Positions 1 to 10,200 of a stretch of 64,000 bases of DNA are shown piece after piece; position 1 is the stretch's first letter, and each line of letters begins with the position of its first letter. The notes under the pieces are model-generated. The model ran no database searches, was not told the DNA's origin, and saw only the letters and a list, made by a program, of their open reading frames with translations. This DNA is from Triglochin maritima (taxonomy: Eukaryota > Streptophyta > Magnoliopsida > Alismatales > Juncaginaceae). The translations under genes were made by a program, and so were the position numbers. Location of the stretch: NCBI GenBank assembly GCA_963682175.1, contig OY821772.1, positions 54,086,925 through 54,150,924 of the forward strand. Reading direction: 5' to 3'.

Positions 1-137
1 AGTCGTAGAGGATAAGGTTTGAAGACGTGATTTGAAGATGAAAAGAGTTTCTAACCCAACCCCAAAACGAATCGATGGAGATTCTAACTCCAAAAAACCC
101 AAACCCAAACCAGTGTGAAAAGAAAGAACTCACAAAC

Positions 138-155
138 CTCGTCCTGTTCTTCCAT
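138..155 (-). CDS. Possible first coding exon of an unidentified split gene, copy 1 (partial)
   Basis: On the minus strand an ATG at 155 sits in a good plant context (GCCGAAATGG) and reads MEEQDE up to a clean GTTTGTGAG donor after 138. The rest of the gene would lie to the left of the window. The equivalent region in copy 2 (33020-33037) is followed leftward by exon-like pieces at 32177-32230 and 31787-31870. The upstream sequence (about 160-330) is GC-rich and contains two telo-boxes, as in many plant 5' leaders. The short peptide does not identify a family. Without the spreading gene body in this copy, this is a weak, inference-level call. Confidence 0.3.
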
Positions 156-197
156 TTCGGCGATGGGACAGATCGGGGAGGTCGGAGAAAGTTCGGA

Positions 198-248
198 TTA
201 GGGTTTGAAGATGATCGTGGGGGAGGATCGGGGTCGGGATTAGGGTTT
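198..248 (-). promoter_or_regulatory. Pair of telo-box motifs in 5' leader, copy 1
   Basis: The plus strand reads ttagggttt at 198-206 and again at 240-248, which is AAACCCTAA on the minus strand, just upstream of the putative start at 155. Telo-boxes are known in plant promoters and leaders, often of translation or cell-cycle genes. The function here is inferred from position only. Confidence 0.4.
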
Positions 249-577
249 GGAACCGTCGGGTGGGAGAAGGGCACAAAGAAGAGGAGTGAGTGGGAGGAGG
301 GAAGAATGGGAAGTGGAGGGAAATTTTTAGCCTTTTTATAGGGGAAATATATTTTACCGTTGGATTCGTAGATTAACACACAAGAAAAACAACCTGTAAT
401 TTGTCAATATTGATATTTTTCAGAAAAAAAAATTTATTTGAAAGAGTGGGATTATAGCCGTTGCATAACCTAACACACAATACAACTGTGTGTATTTTGT
501 TTTAACACACTCTTTTCTCCATTGCTGTGAGGAAACTTTGGAAAAAACAATTCGAGTATACAAGTTCCAAGATCCTT

Positions 578-673
578 TCGAAGCTAACCTTATTGAATTT
601 AAATTTCATCATTTAATAAATCACCAGAAAATAGACGGGATAATCGAAGCTAACCTTATTGAATTTAAATTTC
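578..673. repeat. Two 30-bp direct repeats, 66-bp period, copy 1
   Basis: The 30 bases at 578-607 recur exactly at 644-673; they begin tcgaagctaacc and end taaatttc. The intervening 36 bp are not repeated. No function is evident. The rest of 340-1500 is AT-rich and non-coding apart from the dispersed repeat at 773-1016. Confidence 0.85.
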
Positions 674-772
674 TCTGGAACCTTCTATTTTCATAAATAA
701 TAAATTCACACCTTTGAAGTAGCGAGAGAGGAGACATTAAAAATTACGATGTTGACGGGTTTTTTCTTACTT

Positions 773-1016
773 CATGGTTAATAAGGTATAATGTTTATGA
801 ATAAGATGCAATAATAAATGGGAATCGGTCATTGCAACGGTGATTGTAATTCAATATATGATTCAAAACATCATAAGAAAATGAACTAAATAAAACAAAT
901 GATTCAAGACGACTACATAATATAATTCAATATATGAGATCTTAAATATAAAACACACATGCCTTAAGTAACAAATTTGTGTTTTTCTTTTTCAAAATTT
1001 GATAGTAGTGTCACAA
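773..1016 (+). repeat. Dispersed repeat, member related to 31084-31325
   Basis: This AT-rich stretch aligns, with many substitutions and small gaps, to 31084-31325. Shared blocks include catggtta, gaataagatg/gaataagacg, gaaaatgaacta, aaacaaa.gatt and atatatgagat. The two members are direct repeats that flank the unidentified minus-strand gene. Neither has recognisable transposon ends, so the class is unknown. Confidence 0.6.
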
Positions 1017-1503
1017 AATAATGATCAAGACATCTAAGGATATTTGTAGACGTGTTAAGACTGTTAGCTTCTCGTTTCAGATAGAGCATGACTAGGAGGG
1101 CAACACCCAAAACCTAGGACCAGAACCCATATTGGTTGACGAGAGAAGTGTACACTGAGATGGTTTGCAAAGTTGGGGATTTAACGTATACTAACCACAA
1201 CACAATGGAGGGTATCAATTAAAGGATCAAGCATACGAGTGGATCAAAGTGATACTATAAGAATTTTGCATTGGCGCTGCAATTTTCTGGTAACAAACGA
1301 TTCTTCGCTCCGATTATTATCACAAACTGAAGCCTTAACAATTGAAGCCTCACTCACACAAGCAACATACAAAACCATTAATGACAGATTTCAAAACACA
1401 AAAATAGCAAAAATATGGTACTAGGTACATCCCAAAAATCATGAAACCGTTTTATTCCTTTCAATATCCATCCATTATTTAACATGTACTGGGAAAAAAG
1501 TCA

Positions 1504-2511
1504 TCACAAATTACAAACTAGCATTTTCTTTTTACAGTAAACACGGCGAGCACAAACGACGTGCATGCAGATTGGCAGTACATCCAGAAGATATCGTATT
1601 TTACTATTTTGTTGTTCCTGCAACAAAGACCACAACGTATTTGCAGTCATCTGAAAATTCCCAGAACAGAGCTTGTGCTCGCAATCAATCCATTATTCTC
1701 AATAGTTTGGTGAACTCAAATGTTTATCAGCTTGTGGTTTTGTGTCAGTCTTGAGATTGCCGTAATTGCCATCCTCGGTGGCCTTTGATTCATCAGATAG
1801 TAGATACCATATTATTGAGCAAGGCTTCTGGTCTCAATATCACAATTTTTACGTGTTCAATGTACCTTTCCAGTTCTGGAAAAGGAATCTAGTAGTTTTT
1901 TTCTTTGTGATTTCAAAGTCAAAACTGGCAATGACAGATCAACATTTGACAAAACAGAGCTTGAAAAAGTCATGAAGAAATATTGACAAAGTTAGGATCA
2001 AGGCACATGCAGATTAAAAAAAGGCAAAATCACCTGCTTGTCTTCAACCACATCCATTTTGTCATTCTGGAGAAAACATTCAAATGTAAATAATCGCATG
2101 AGTGGGGTACAAGAATTTCAACATGTGGCGAGACCCCAAACAAATTCCTGCAATGAATTCCGATGGTAGCCAATAGTTGCGAGTTTGCCACGAGCATCAG
2201 TCACCTGAAGAGATTGTAAAACAGAAAATATTCATTATTGCAATTCAGCAAAACAAACCTTGAAAGAGATACACTTCAATGAATCAAGTAGCACTCGCAA
2301 ACCCTGCCATATCATGATAATTATAAAACTCCAAACCGTAGATACCAGCATATGATTGCTCTTTTCAATCCACATCCGAATACTTAGCACATTAGAAATG
2401 AAGTGTGAGTAGTCAGCATACCTCTTTCTTGATCGTTTTAGACATTTCTTTTTGTTTGTCAAGTTTTCCATCCAAATTTGCGATCCTCTGAGTCAAGTGG
2501 CGTTTTGTTGC
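1504..2511 (-). CDS. DUF1664-family plant protein, C-terminal exons, copy 1
   Basis: Four minus-strand exons can be read in one continuous phase: 2422-2511 (30 codons, ATKRHLTQRIANLDGKLDKQ...), 2130-2204 (25 codons, VTDARGKLATIGYHRNSLQ, then EFVWGL), 2034-2066 (NDKMDVVEDKQ) and 1504-1650 (MTANTLWSLLQ..., ending in TGA). Established family pattern: DUF1664 proteins carry ATKRHL..RI.NLDGKLDEQKE, then V.EVR..L..IGYD..SLQ..VSGL, then ...EDKQ...N.G..YLC. The match in order, spacing and exon phase is good. Most junctions are GT-AG, but the donor after VWGL is GC (ctc|GCCACA) with a poor consensus. The C-terminal tail after LLQ is unlike the family. N-terminal exons are not firmly found, so this may be a decaying copy. 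The molecular role of DUF1664 proteins is not established. Confidence 0.65.
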
Positions 2512-2792
2512 CTGAACCAAAAAAGAGAAAGAAGAATGCTTGTTTGCCCTTTGAAGCGTTGCAATTAACCAAACTGAAGTTATAACCACTTGCACTTTAT
2601 CTTGAAGTTATAAGTTTCTCGTGATCCTAGGCAGGATATGATTTTTTATAGTCAATGTCTTTGCCTCTTAATATAATCAAGCCAACTAGATCTATGTAGC
2701 CCAGTCGGTGGATCGTTTTCCTTGAAAAGTTTTGGCATGGGTATAACAATGAAGTAGGTAACATATTCTGAAATGTACGCCTTAAACATATC

Positions 2793-2821
2793 CTAGGCCA
2801 AGTACCCGCGCGTCACGCGGG
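2793..2821 (-). mobile_element. Candidate Helitron 3' terminus, copy 1
   Basis: On the minus strand a GC-rich hairpin (arms CCCGCG and CGCGGG, 5-nt loop, 2821-2805) is followed eight bases later by CTAG (2796-2793). Helitrons end in a short hairpin followed by CTRR. The base after CTAG is G rather than the usual T, and no 5' TC end was identified to the right, so the extent is unknown. The surrounding 2822-3693 is AT-rich with no recognised gene. Confidence 0.4.
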
Positions 2822-3693
2822 CCAGTTAGAAATTTATAATAAGAGAAAATAGTGTTATTAACTATTTTGTGTTCTATAATGTATGGCTAACTAAACATGA
2901 TTTAACATAAAAAAGTTGAAAACAAAGATTATAATAAGCCAATATTTTAGAATTCCAAGTCTCTTAATCTTAACAACAATTGATAGACTCCGCATTTCTA
3001 TTAAAAATATACAAAAATTACCCACAAGATAAAAATAATAAGAATTTTTGAGAGATTTTTAAAGGCAAACTCCTACGATGCAGTCACGATCATATTCTAA
3101 TCCTGAAATGCAATCAAATGTACGATTTATAAGATTGGGAGTCAACTAAACTTATGATTTCATGAATATCATCAATCTAGTGTCACTAAGCACAAAAAAT
3201 AAAATTATATCATGAAATAAAAGAAAACCGTTATTGAAAATAACAATGGCATGAAAGAAGAAATGAGAATAGAACAAAACAAAACAACCATATAATGTAT
3301 CACATATAACATATATAAGTAACATTTTGGTCGTATGAAATTCTTAGCTTCTTGTTCTTACCACAGGAACCTGTACGTTACTTTTAAAGATGGTCGAGCA
3401 CAAACTGATACAAAATGGTAACCTTAGGTTTCTACCCATATCCACTGTACAAAGGGTAAAAAAGGGATATCGGGAAAAAAAGAATAGGGAGAACACAGTC
3501 TGAACATGTCATCCCTCCAGCAGCACCATTGCACTAACCACTAATGATTTCACTACTTGAAGGCAATAAAAACAAAACTGCAACAGAAATAATGCTCATC
3601 CTTTGGAACAAAACAAATTCATAACCACTCTTGGAGTTTTTCTTTAGAACAAAACAACTTCATAACCATTCTTCAATCTTCATTACCCATTTT

Positions 3694-4107
3694 TGTAACG
3701 TCCCGTCCCCGAGCCCGCATCGAGCCCGAGTCTCGGTCCGTCACCCATGTGCCTACTGGCCCACAACACCCAACCCCACTTGAACACCTGACGTCCTCGT
3801 CAGGGTCAAGTCACTCAGTCACCAGGCGTTGTGGGATTCTAGAGGTGACTCCCACACTTTTAGGTGTAGCACTTAGTTCCCACAATTTCGGTTGGTTCAG
3901 ACTCTGATACCATCAGTAACGTCCCGTCCCCGAGCCCGCCTCGAGTCCGGGTCTCGGTCCGTCACCCATGTGCCCACTGGCCCACAACACCCACCTATTG
4001 CCACAAAACTTAAGTTGGTAAGTGTTATGGTAGTGGACTCATGTCATTATATCTCACCTCAACATTCTCATGTTAAGCAATGTGGGACTAAACTTGAGAG
4101 TGTTACA
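3694..4107 (-). mobile_element. TRIM-like mini LTR retroelement, copy 1
   Basis: This is a 414-bp non-coding element on the minus strand. The 5' terminal direct repeat runs 4107-3915, starting TGTAACACTC and ending GTTAC(T). It is followed by a primer binding site TGGTATCAGAGT (3912-3901), complementary to the initiator Met tRNA 3' end. The internal part is about 130 bp. The 3' repeat (3772-3694, ending CGTTACA) keeps only about 79 of 193 bp. Perfect 5-bp target duplications, atttt, lie at 3689-3693 and 4108-4112. Size, tRNA-Met site and lack of coding capacity fit TRIM elements. The 5' part of the 3' repeat was lost before or after insertion. Confidence 0.8.
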
Positions 4108-4878
4108 ATTTTATTCAACAAATTTCCACAAGTACCCAAGATTAAGAACAAAACTATTCACTCTGAAATTCAGTACTCGCAAATAAAAGTTAAAAGACTT
4201 GACTTTACAACCAGGTGTCATCTCCAAAAACCATCCTACCGCATCCCTACTCCCACCAATCAAACGAAAATCCAAAGACAAAAGATCGTACTAACAAACA
4301 CAACACAAAAAAGGGAAAATGTACATGATACATCCTCACAACACAAAAAATGCTAACTTTAGCATATATTATATGAAGTGCTAGTTATATTGTGAAGATT
4401 ACACTAATAATATGTGGAGTAAAGTAAGAATGGAACATCAATATACCTGATACTTCGTTACAACGTCAAAAACTCAAAAGAGGGCAATTATACAAAAACA
4501 TCTGCCCTCTCTCTTCCCCACAACCAAAATAGTTATTAAATTATATGAGATAGGCATAGATTTTCACAAAAAAATATTTCTGTAGCACTGCCACATACCC
4601 ACATACACCATAGAATGTAGTGAATAGTGGCCATAATACCAAAGGGAATATCACATCATACAACAAGGATTCACATATAGAGCACGGGGTTAAGTGACAC
4701 CCTCGGAATTTGAAATTTTGCGCAGCAAATAATGATCCTTTAGAATCCTGATTCCTTAAGATTTCGACCCGTTAGATAGTTTTTTTGTGAATATCAATAC
4801 GTAGATAGGTAGATAAGATTTTGTCCACTTGGCCTATTTAATAATTATTTACCCAAAAATTAGTATATCCATTTATAC

Positions 4879-5091
4879 CTGTCCAATCAAAATCGTAAGT
4901 AAACCTTTTTCTTTTACTTCATCGTAGTGAAGATCTTTCAATGTTCCTTCAGATTCTAACCCCAAGCCTGAATTCATTGCATTTGGTTCACGTTCATCTA
5001 AATATTTTATTTTCTTGACATATAAATGGTATGCTTTTTGGGTAGATAAGATAATTCTCTTTGCCTTTTTCAAGAAAGTGTTAAATTCCAT
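4879..5091 (-). CDS. Possible N-terminal exon of the DUF1664 gene, copy 1
   Basis: An ATG at 5091 opens a 71-codon reading frame ending EKGLLTILIGQ immediately before a GT donor (GGACAG|GTATAA at 4879). Many DUF1664 proteins begin with a short stretch ending KLTILIG followed by A-G and a hydrophobic segment. The LLTILIG match is only seven residues, and the preceding 60 residues (lysine-rich, KYLDEREPNAM...) have no family counterpart that I recognise. No exon joining it to 2511 was found in 2512-4878, apart from the Helitron and TRIM insertions. It may instead belong to a separate or spurious transcript. Confidence 0.25.
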
Positions 5092-5249
5092 GCAATATGA
5101 GAATCATAAATTTTAAAATGATCATGAAACTTGATGAGCAACAATGAAGACCAAAATATCATTAAAACTACATAATAACTGTTGTTTTCCTGCGTGTAAT
5201 AATACAAATGTGAGAGATTGCACCAAAGAATACGACAAAAATCAAAAGC

Positions 5250-5643
5250 CTTGGGCACGTCTGATGTACGTCTTCTTGGTATTGGATCGGTCGAACCAGC
5301 CGTAGCATGGTTTACATTCTTAAGGTGGAAAGACCTTTTAGGACCGACTACAACATGACAAAAATCAAAGGTAGTACGCTCTCTCTGCTCGCGACTAGAA
5401 TATAAGATCCACTAACGGTAAGCTCTCCATCCGCAATGCCTATAAATAAGATAAGCTATCAATCAGTAGGCTTTAAAGTGCATTTGTTCGCTCCTCCCCT
5501 TCCGTTATCTTCCCTCCCATTCGGGATATTCTGAACTCCATGGCACTTTTAGCTCATCAATTCTGCCCGTCCAGACGCTAGGCGCCCTTATCATTATCAT
5601 CTACCGCCCTTTTTTTCCTCCCGTCCCTTTTACGCATTGTATG
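5250..5643. other. Unassigned GC-richer segment, possible organelle-derived DNA, copy 1
   Basis: Compared with the AT-rich DNA to its left, this stretch is GC-richer and low-repeat, with pyrimidine-rich runs (cgctcctccccttccg, cgtcccttttacgc). Its composition resembles plant organellar non-coding DNA. No gene, tRNA or recognised motif was found. It abuts the Gypsy relic on its right. Confidence 0.25.
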
Positions 5644-5925
5644 TATGCTCGACTCAACCTTCCAAAGAAAAAAAAACGGTGAACAAACAAAAAAGAGGCC
5701 CGTCTCAGCAGAAGGAGCAGGACCTGCTACGGCAAGGCTAACAGAAGTTCCAAGACAACCACAATATCGGGTCGTCCCCTTACTAAAAAAAAGAAAGCGA
5801 ATACTCAGGCACAGGATGATTCCGCAGGTAGTCTGCTATTGCTTGCCCTTGCCTTACTCATTTAGGCTTCTGGGTGATGTACACAATATCGAAGTATTCG
5901 AGTAACTTCTACTACCTTGATGGTG

Positions 5926-6024
5926 GACTTTGATGTGATACTCGGGATGGACTGGTTGTTCCGTTATGACGTGCAAGTTCATTGCCGAGAGCGGGAGATT
6001 TTGATTCCAAGGATAGTGGGTTAG
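5926..6024 (+). pseudogene. Gypsy retropepsin C-terminal fragment, copy 1
   Basis: The frame reads DFDVILGMDWLFRYDVQVHC and ends at a TAG. VILGMDWL...Y.V..C is the conserved tail of Ty3/Gypsy proteases. The catalytic D-T/S-G motif upstream is not recognisable, so the enzyme is destroyed. Confidence 0.75.
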
Positions 6025-6157
6025 TGCCTGGTGGTCTGTGGCGTGTGAGACAGAGAGGGTCATATCATCATTTCTGCACTGAAGGCGCAGAAGCATTTGA
6101 GTCAGGGGTGTGCCTCAACATTTCTGGTGAGCACAGTGTTGACCGAGAGTCACCAAT

Positions 6158-6688
6158 GTGTTTCTAGAGGACCTGGCAGGATTGCCTCTGCATCGAGAGA
6201 TTAAGTTTCTAGGGGACCTCATAGATCACCAGAGTTTGAAATATTTATTCTCGCAGAAGGAACTGAACATGAGGCAACGATGCTGGTTAGAGTTCGTAAA
6301 GGATTATGACCTCACGATCGTCTACCACCCAGGGAAGTTGAACACAATAGCCGACGCTCTAAATCAGAAGTGGCAGAGTTTTATGGCTAGTCTGCGGGTC
6401 TGTGATCGGAGATTGTTGGAGGACCTAGTTCAGTGGAGGTTGTTTGCAGCTGCACACAACGGAGCTATGCTTGCCATTGTGTGGGTTGAGCCGAACATAG
6501 TGGAGCGCATTGTCCACACACAAGCAGAGGATCCAGAAAGGGCCGCCCCGATGCTGTCAGTAGAGACTGAGGGATTAGATTTCAGTATAGCTCCAGATGG
6601 AGGCCTTAGGTTCCGGAGTAAATTGTGGGTGTCAGTGACAGCTGACTTGCAGAGAGAGGTCACGGAGGAGGCTCATCGTACGATATAA
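6158..6688 (+). pseudogene. Gypsy RT-linker fused to RNase H, RT deleted, copy 1
   Basis: A 176-codon open frame starts with the linker [20 protein letters not shown], which normally precedes reverse transcriptase. It then passes in frame near 6221 to [19 protein letters not shown], the RNase H C-terminal region that normally lies several hundred residues later. The palm and fingers, including the YxDD active site, are absent. The downstream tail (about 110 residues) corresponds to the RNase H-integrase tether and ends at the zinc-region residues EEAH before a stop. Confidence 0.8.
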
Positions 6689-6831
6689 AGATCCATCCTC
6701 GGAGCACGAAGATGTAAAGAGATCTTCAGAGACATTACTAGTGGTAGGGCATGAAGAAGGATATCGCGGAGTTCGGGTACCGGTGTTTGGTCTGTCAGCG
6801 GTTGAGGATCGAGCACTAGAGGTCTGCCGGC

Positions 6832-7240
6832 ATGTTGCAGAGGATTGAGCTTCAAGAGAGGAAGTGGGACCACATGTTCTTGGAGATCTCTCTCGCTAAG
6901 GGAATTATGAGGTTTGGACACAAAGAGAAGCTGAGTCCGAGATACATAGGGTCGTTTGAGATTCTAGACCGAGTTGGTATCGTTACCTATCGGATTGCAC
7001 AATGTCTCCATGTTTCGATACTGAGGACATACGTTGTAGACCCTTCACCCATGTTGGAGGCGGATATGTCTGGCGTGCAGCTTGATGTGTCGTTGGAAGA
7101 GCGACCAGTGGAGATAGTCGATCGGATGGAGCAAAATTGCGTAAGAGGGTCATTCCGATGGTTAAGGTTTGGTGACAGTACCACACCATGAGAAGCTATG
7201 TGGGAGATCGAGGTGACTGTGCGGGAGGAGTTGATGTCGC
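6832..7240 (+). pseudogene. Gypsy integrase C-terminal fragment, copy 1
   Basis: The frame reads KGIMRFGHKEKLSPRYIGSF, then EILDRVG...YRIA, a gap of about 11 residues, VSILRTYVVDPS, and ...EERPVEIVDRMEQ. This matches the GPY/F and chromodomain-like C-terminus of Tekay-type integrases. After RMEQ a frameshift is needed to follow RKRVIPMVKV and the terminal WE.E..VREE. That end merges with the first satellite monomer between 7232 and 7250. Confidence 0.75.
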
Positions 7241-10200
7241 ACCTCCACAAGTCGGGAGATGTATGACATGAGATTTGTAGTCAAACGGGCGAGAATTACG
7301 CTAGCCACAATGTTGTCGAATTTGGAGAACGACATGAAAAGAAGACAAAACCTTGAGATAAAAATTGGAGGACTTGATGCTCATAGCCCTATAGGTCGAG
7401 AGATATGACAAATAAAAAATTTGATTCGCGAACAAATCCTTGAAATAAAAATTGGACTTGATGTCACACTTCGATAGGTCGGGAGAGGTATAACATGAGA
7501 TTTGCAGTCTAACGTGAAAGAATTAGGCTGACAACAATGTAGTCGAAGTTGGAAACTGACGGAAAGGAAGATAAGTCATTGACATAAAAATTGGAGGACT
7601 TCATGTCATAACTCTATATGTCGAGAGATATGACATAAAGAAAAATCGATTCGTAAACAAGTTCTTGAGATAAAATTGAAGGACTTGATGTCACACTTCC
7701 ATAGGTCGGGAGAGGTATGACATGGGATTTGTAGTCTAACGCATAAGAATTACGTTGACCACAATGTAGTCGAATTTGAAGAACGACGGGAAAGGAAGAC
7801 AAGTCATTTGCATAAAAATTGGAGGACTTGATGTCATAGCTCTATAGGTCGAGAGATATGACAACGTGAAATTGATTCGTAAATAAGTCCTTAAGATAAA
7901 AATTAGACAACATGATGTCACATTTCCATAGGCCGGGAGAGGTATAACATGAGATTTGTAGTCTAACGCGTAAGAATTATGATGACCACAATATAGTCGA
8001 ATTTGGAGACTGACAAGAATGAAAGATAAGTCCTTGAGATAAAATTAGAGAACATAATCACATCTCGTTAGGTCGAGAGATGTGACATATATAGAAATTG
8101 ATTCGTAAAAAAGTCATTGAGATAAAAATTGCAGGACTTCATGTCATACATCCATAAATCCGGAGAGGTATGACATGGGATTTGTAGTTTGACGCGTAAG
8201 ATTTACGATGAACATGTTGTTCTCTCTGTCATATCTCTCTTTAGATCGAGAGATATGATAGAGAGAAATTGATTCCTAAACAAGTCATTGATATAAAAAT
8301 TGGACGACTTAGTGTCACACTTTCAAAGGTCGGGAGAGGTATGACATGAAATTTGTAGTCTAACGCGTATGAACTACACTGACCACGATGTAGTTGAATT
8401 TGAAGAACGACAAGAAAGGAAGACATGTCCTTTAGATAAAATTGGAGGACACGATGAAATAGCTCTATAGGTAGAGAGATACGACATAGAGTGAAATTGA
8501 TTCGTAAATATGTTCTTGAGATAAAAATTGGAGGACTTCAAGACACACTTCCATAGGACAAAAGAGGTATGACATGAGATTTGTAGTCTAACGTGTAAGA
8601 ATTATGCTGACCATAACGTTGTTGAATTTGGAGAACGACAGGAACGGAAGACGTGTTTGGGATAAAAATTAGAGGACTTGATGATATATCTTTATAGGTC
8701 GAGAGATATGACATAGGGAGAAATTGATTCGTAAACAAGTCCTTGAGATAATAATTGTAGGACTTGAAGTCACACTTACATAGGTCCGGAGAGGAATGAG
8801 ATGGGATTTGTAGTCTAACGAGTAAGAATTACACTGACCACAATATGGTCGAATTTGGAGAGCGACAGGAAAAGAAGACAAGTCCTTTGGATAAAAATTG
8901 GAGGACTTGATAAAATATTTCTATAGGTCGAGAGATAGGATGCATCGAGAAATTGATTCGTAAACAAGTCCTTGAGATAAAAATTAGAGGACTTGATGTC
9001 ATAGCTCATAGGTCGAGAGATATGAGATAGAGATAAATGGATTCGTAAACAAGTCCTTGAAATAAAAAATGGAGGACTTAATGTCACACTTTCATAGGTC
9101 GGGAGAGGTATGACATGTGATTTGTTGTCTAACGCGTAAGAATTATGCTGACCACAATGTAATCGAATTTAAAAAATGACAGAAAAAAGACAAGTCCTCT
9201 GGATAAAAATTAGACTTGATGACATATCTCTATAGGTCGAGAGATATGACATAGTGATATTGATTCGTAAACAAGTCCTTCAGATAAAAATTGAAGGACT
9301 TGATGTCACACTTTCATAGGATGGGAGAGCTACGACATGAGATGCCTAATCTAACGCGTAAGAATTACACTGACAACAATGTAGTCGATGTTGGAGACCT
9401 ACAAGAAAGAAAGACAAGTCGTTGGAATAAAAGTTGTAGGACATGATGTCATATCTCTATAGGTCGAGAGATATGACGTAGGGAGAAATTGATTCGTAAA
9501 TAAGTCCTTTAGATAAAAATTGGAGGACTTGATGTCACACTTCCATAGGTCGGGAGAGGTATGACATGAGATTCGTAGTCTAACGCGTAAGAATTACGTT
9601 GACACCAATGTAGTCGAAGCTGGAGACCGAAACGAAAGGAAGACAAGTCATTGGGCTAAAAATTGGAGGACTTGATGACATCTCCATAGGTCGAGAGATA
9701 TGACATAGGGAGAAATTGATTCGTAAACGAGTCCTTGAGATAAGAATTGTAGGACTTGATGTCACACTTCCATAGGTCTGGAGAGGTATGACATGGGATT
9801 TTTAGTTTAACGCGTAAGAGTTATGCTAATGACAATTTAGTCGAACGTGGAGACTGACAAGAAAGGAAGACAAGTCATTGGGATAAAAATTAAAGGACTT
9901 GATGACATATCGCTATAGGTCGAGAAATATGACATAGAGAGAAATTGATTCGTAAACAAGTCCTTGAGATAAAAATTAGAGGACTTGATGTTACACTTCC
10001 ATAAGACGGGAGAGGTATGATATTAGATTTATAGTCTAACACGTAAGAATTACGTTGACCACAATGTAGTTGAATTTGGGGAACGACGGGAAAGGGAGAC
10101 AAATTCTTTGGTTAAAAGTTGAAGAACTTGATGAAATATCTCTATAGGATGAGAGATATGTCAAATCGAGAAATTGAGCCGTAAAAAGTCCTTTAGATAA

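Larger units (their letters stand above)
5644..7240 (+). pseudogene. Ty3/Gypsy pol relic (PR-RNaseH-IN), copy 1
   Basis: A plus-strand remnant of a Gypsy polyprotein, probably Tekay/Del-like. Pieces appear in the correct order: protease end (DFDVILGMDWL, 5926-6024), RT-proximal linker ([13 protein letters not shown]), RNase H end ([19 protein letters not shown]...YHPGK.N..ADAL), a frameshifted integrase zinc region (about 6660-6830), and the integrase C-terminal part (RFGHKEKLSPRYIGSFEIL...). Nearly all of reverse transcriptase and the integrase catalytic core are missing, and there are stops and frameshifts. No LTRs were identified; the right end runs directly into satellite. It is non-functional. 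Confidence 0.85.

Noticed and set aside
75..341. 88-codon plus-strand frame at the window start
   Set aside because: Glycine/arginine-rich antisense of the GC-rich leader of the minus-strand gene; the copy-2 version is frameshifted by the 1-bp indel.
2235..2471. 78-codon minus-strand frame and a possible extra exon at about 2267-2313 (GLRVLLDSLK)
   Set aside because: Not in the DUF1664 pattern. The flanking exons join in phase without it.
3892..4356. 154-codon plus-strand frame
   Set aside because: Starts at the TRIM primer site and crosses the element border; antisense to the TRIM, with no protein features.
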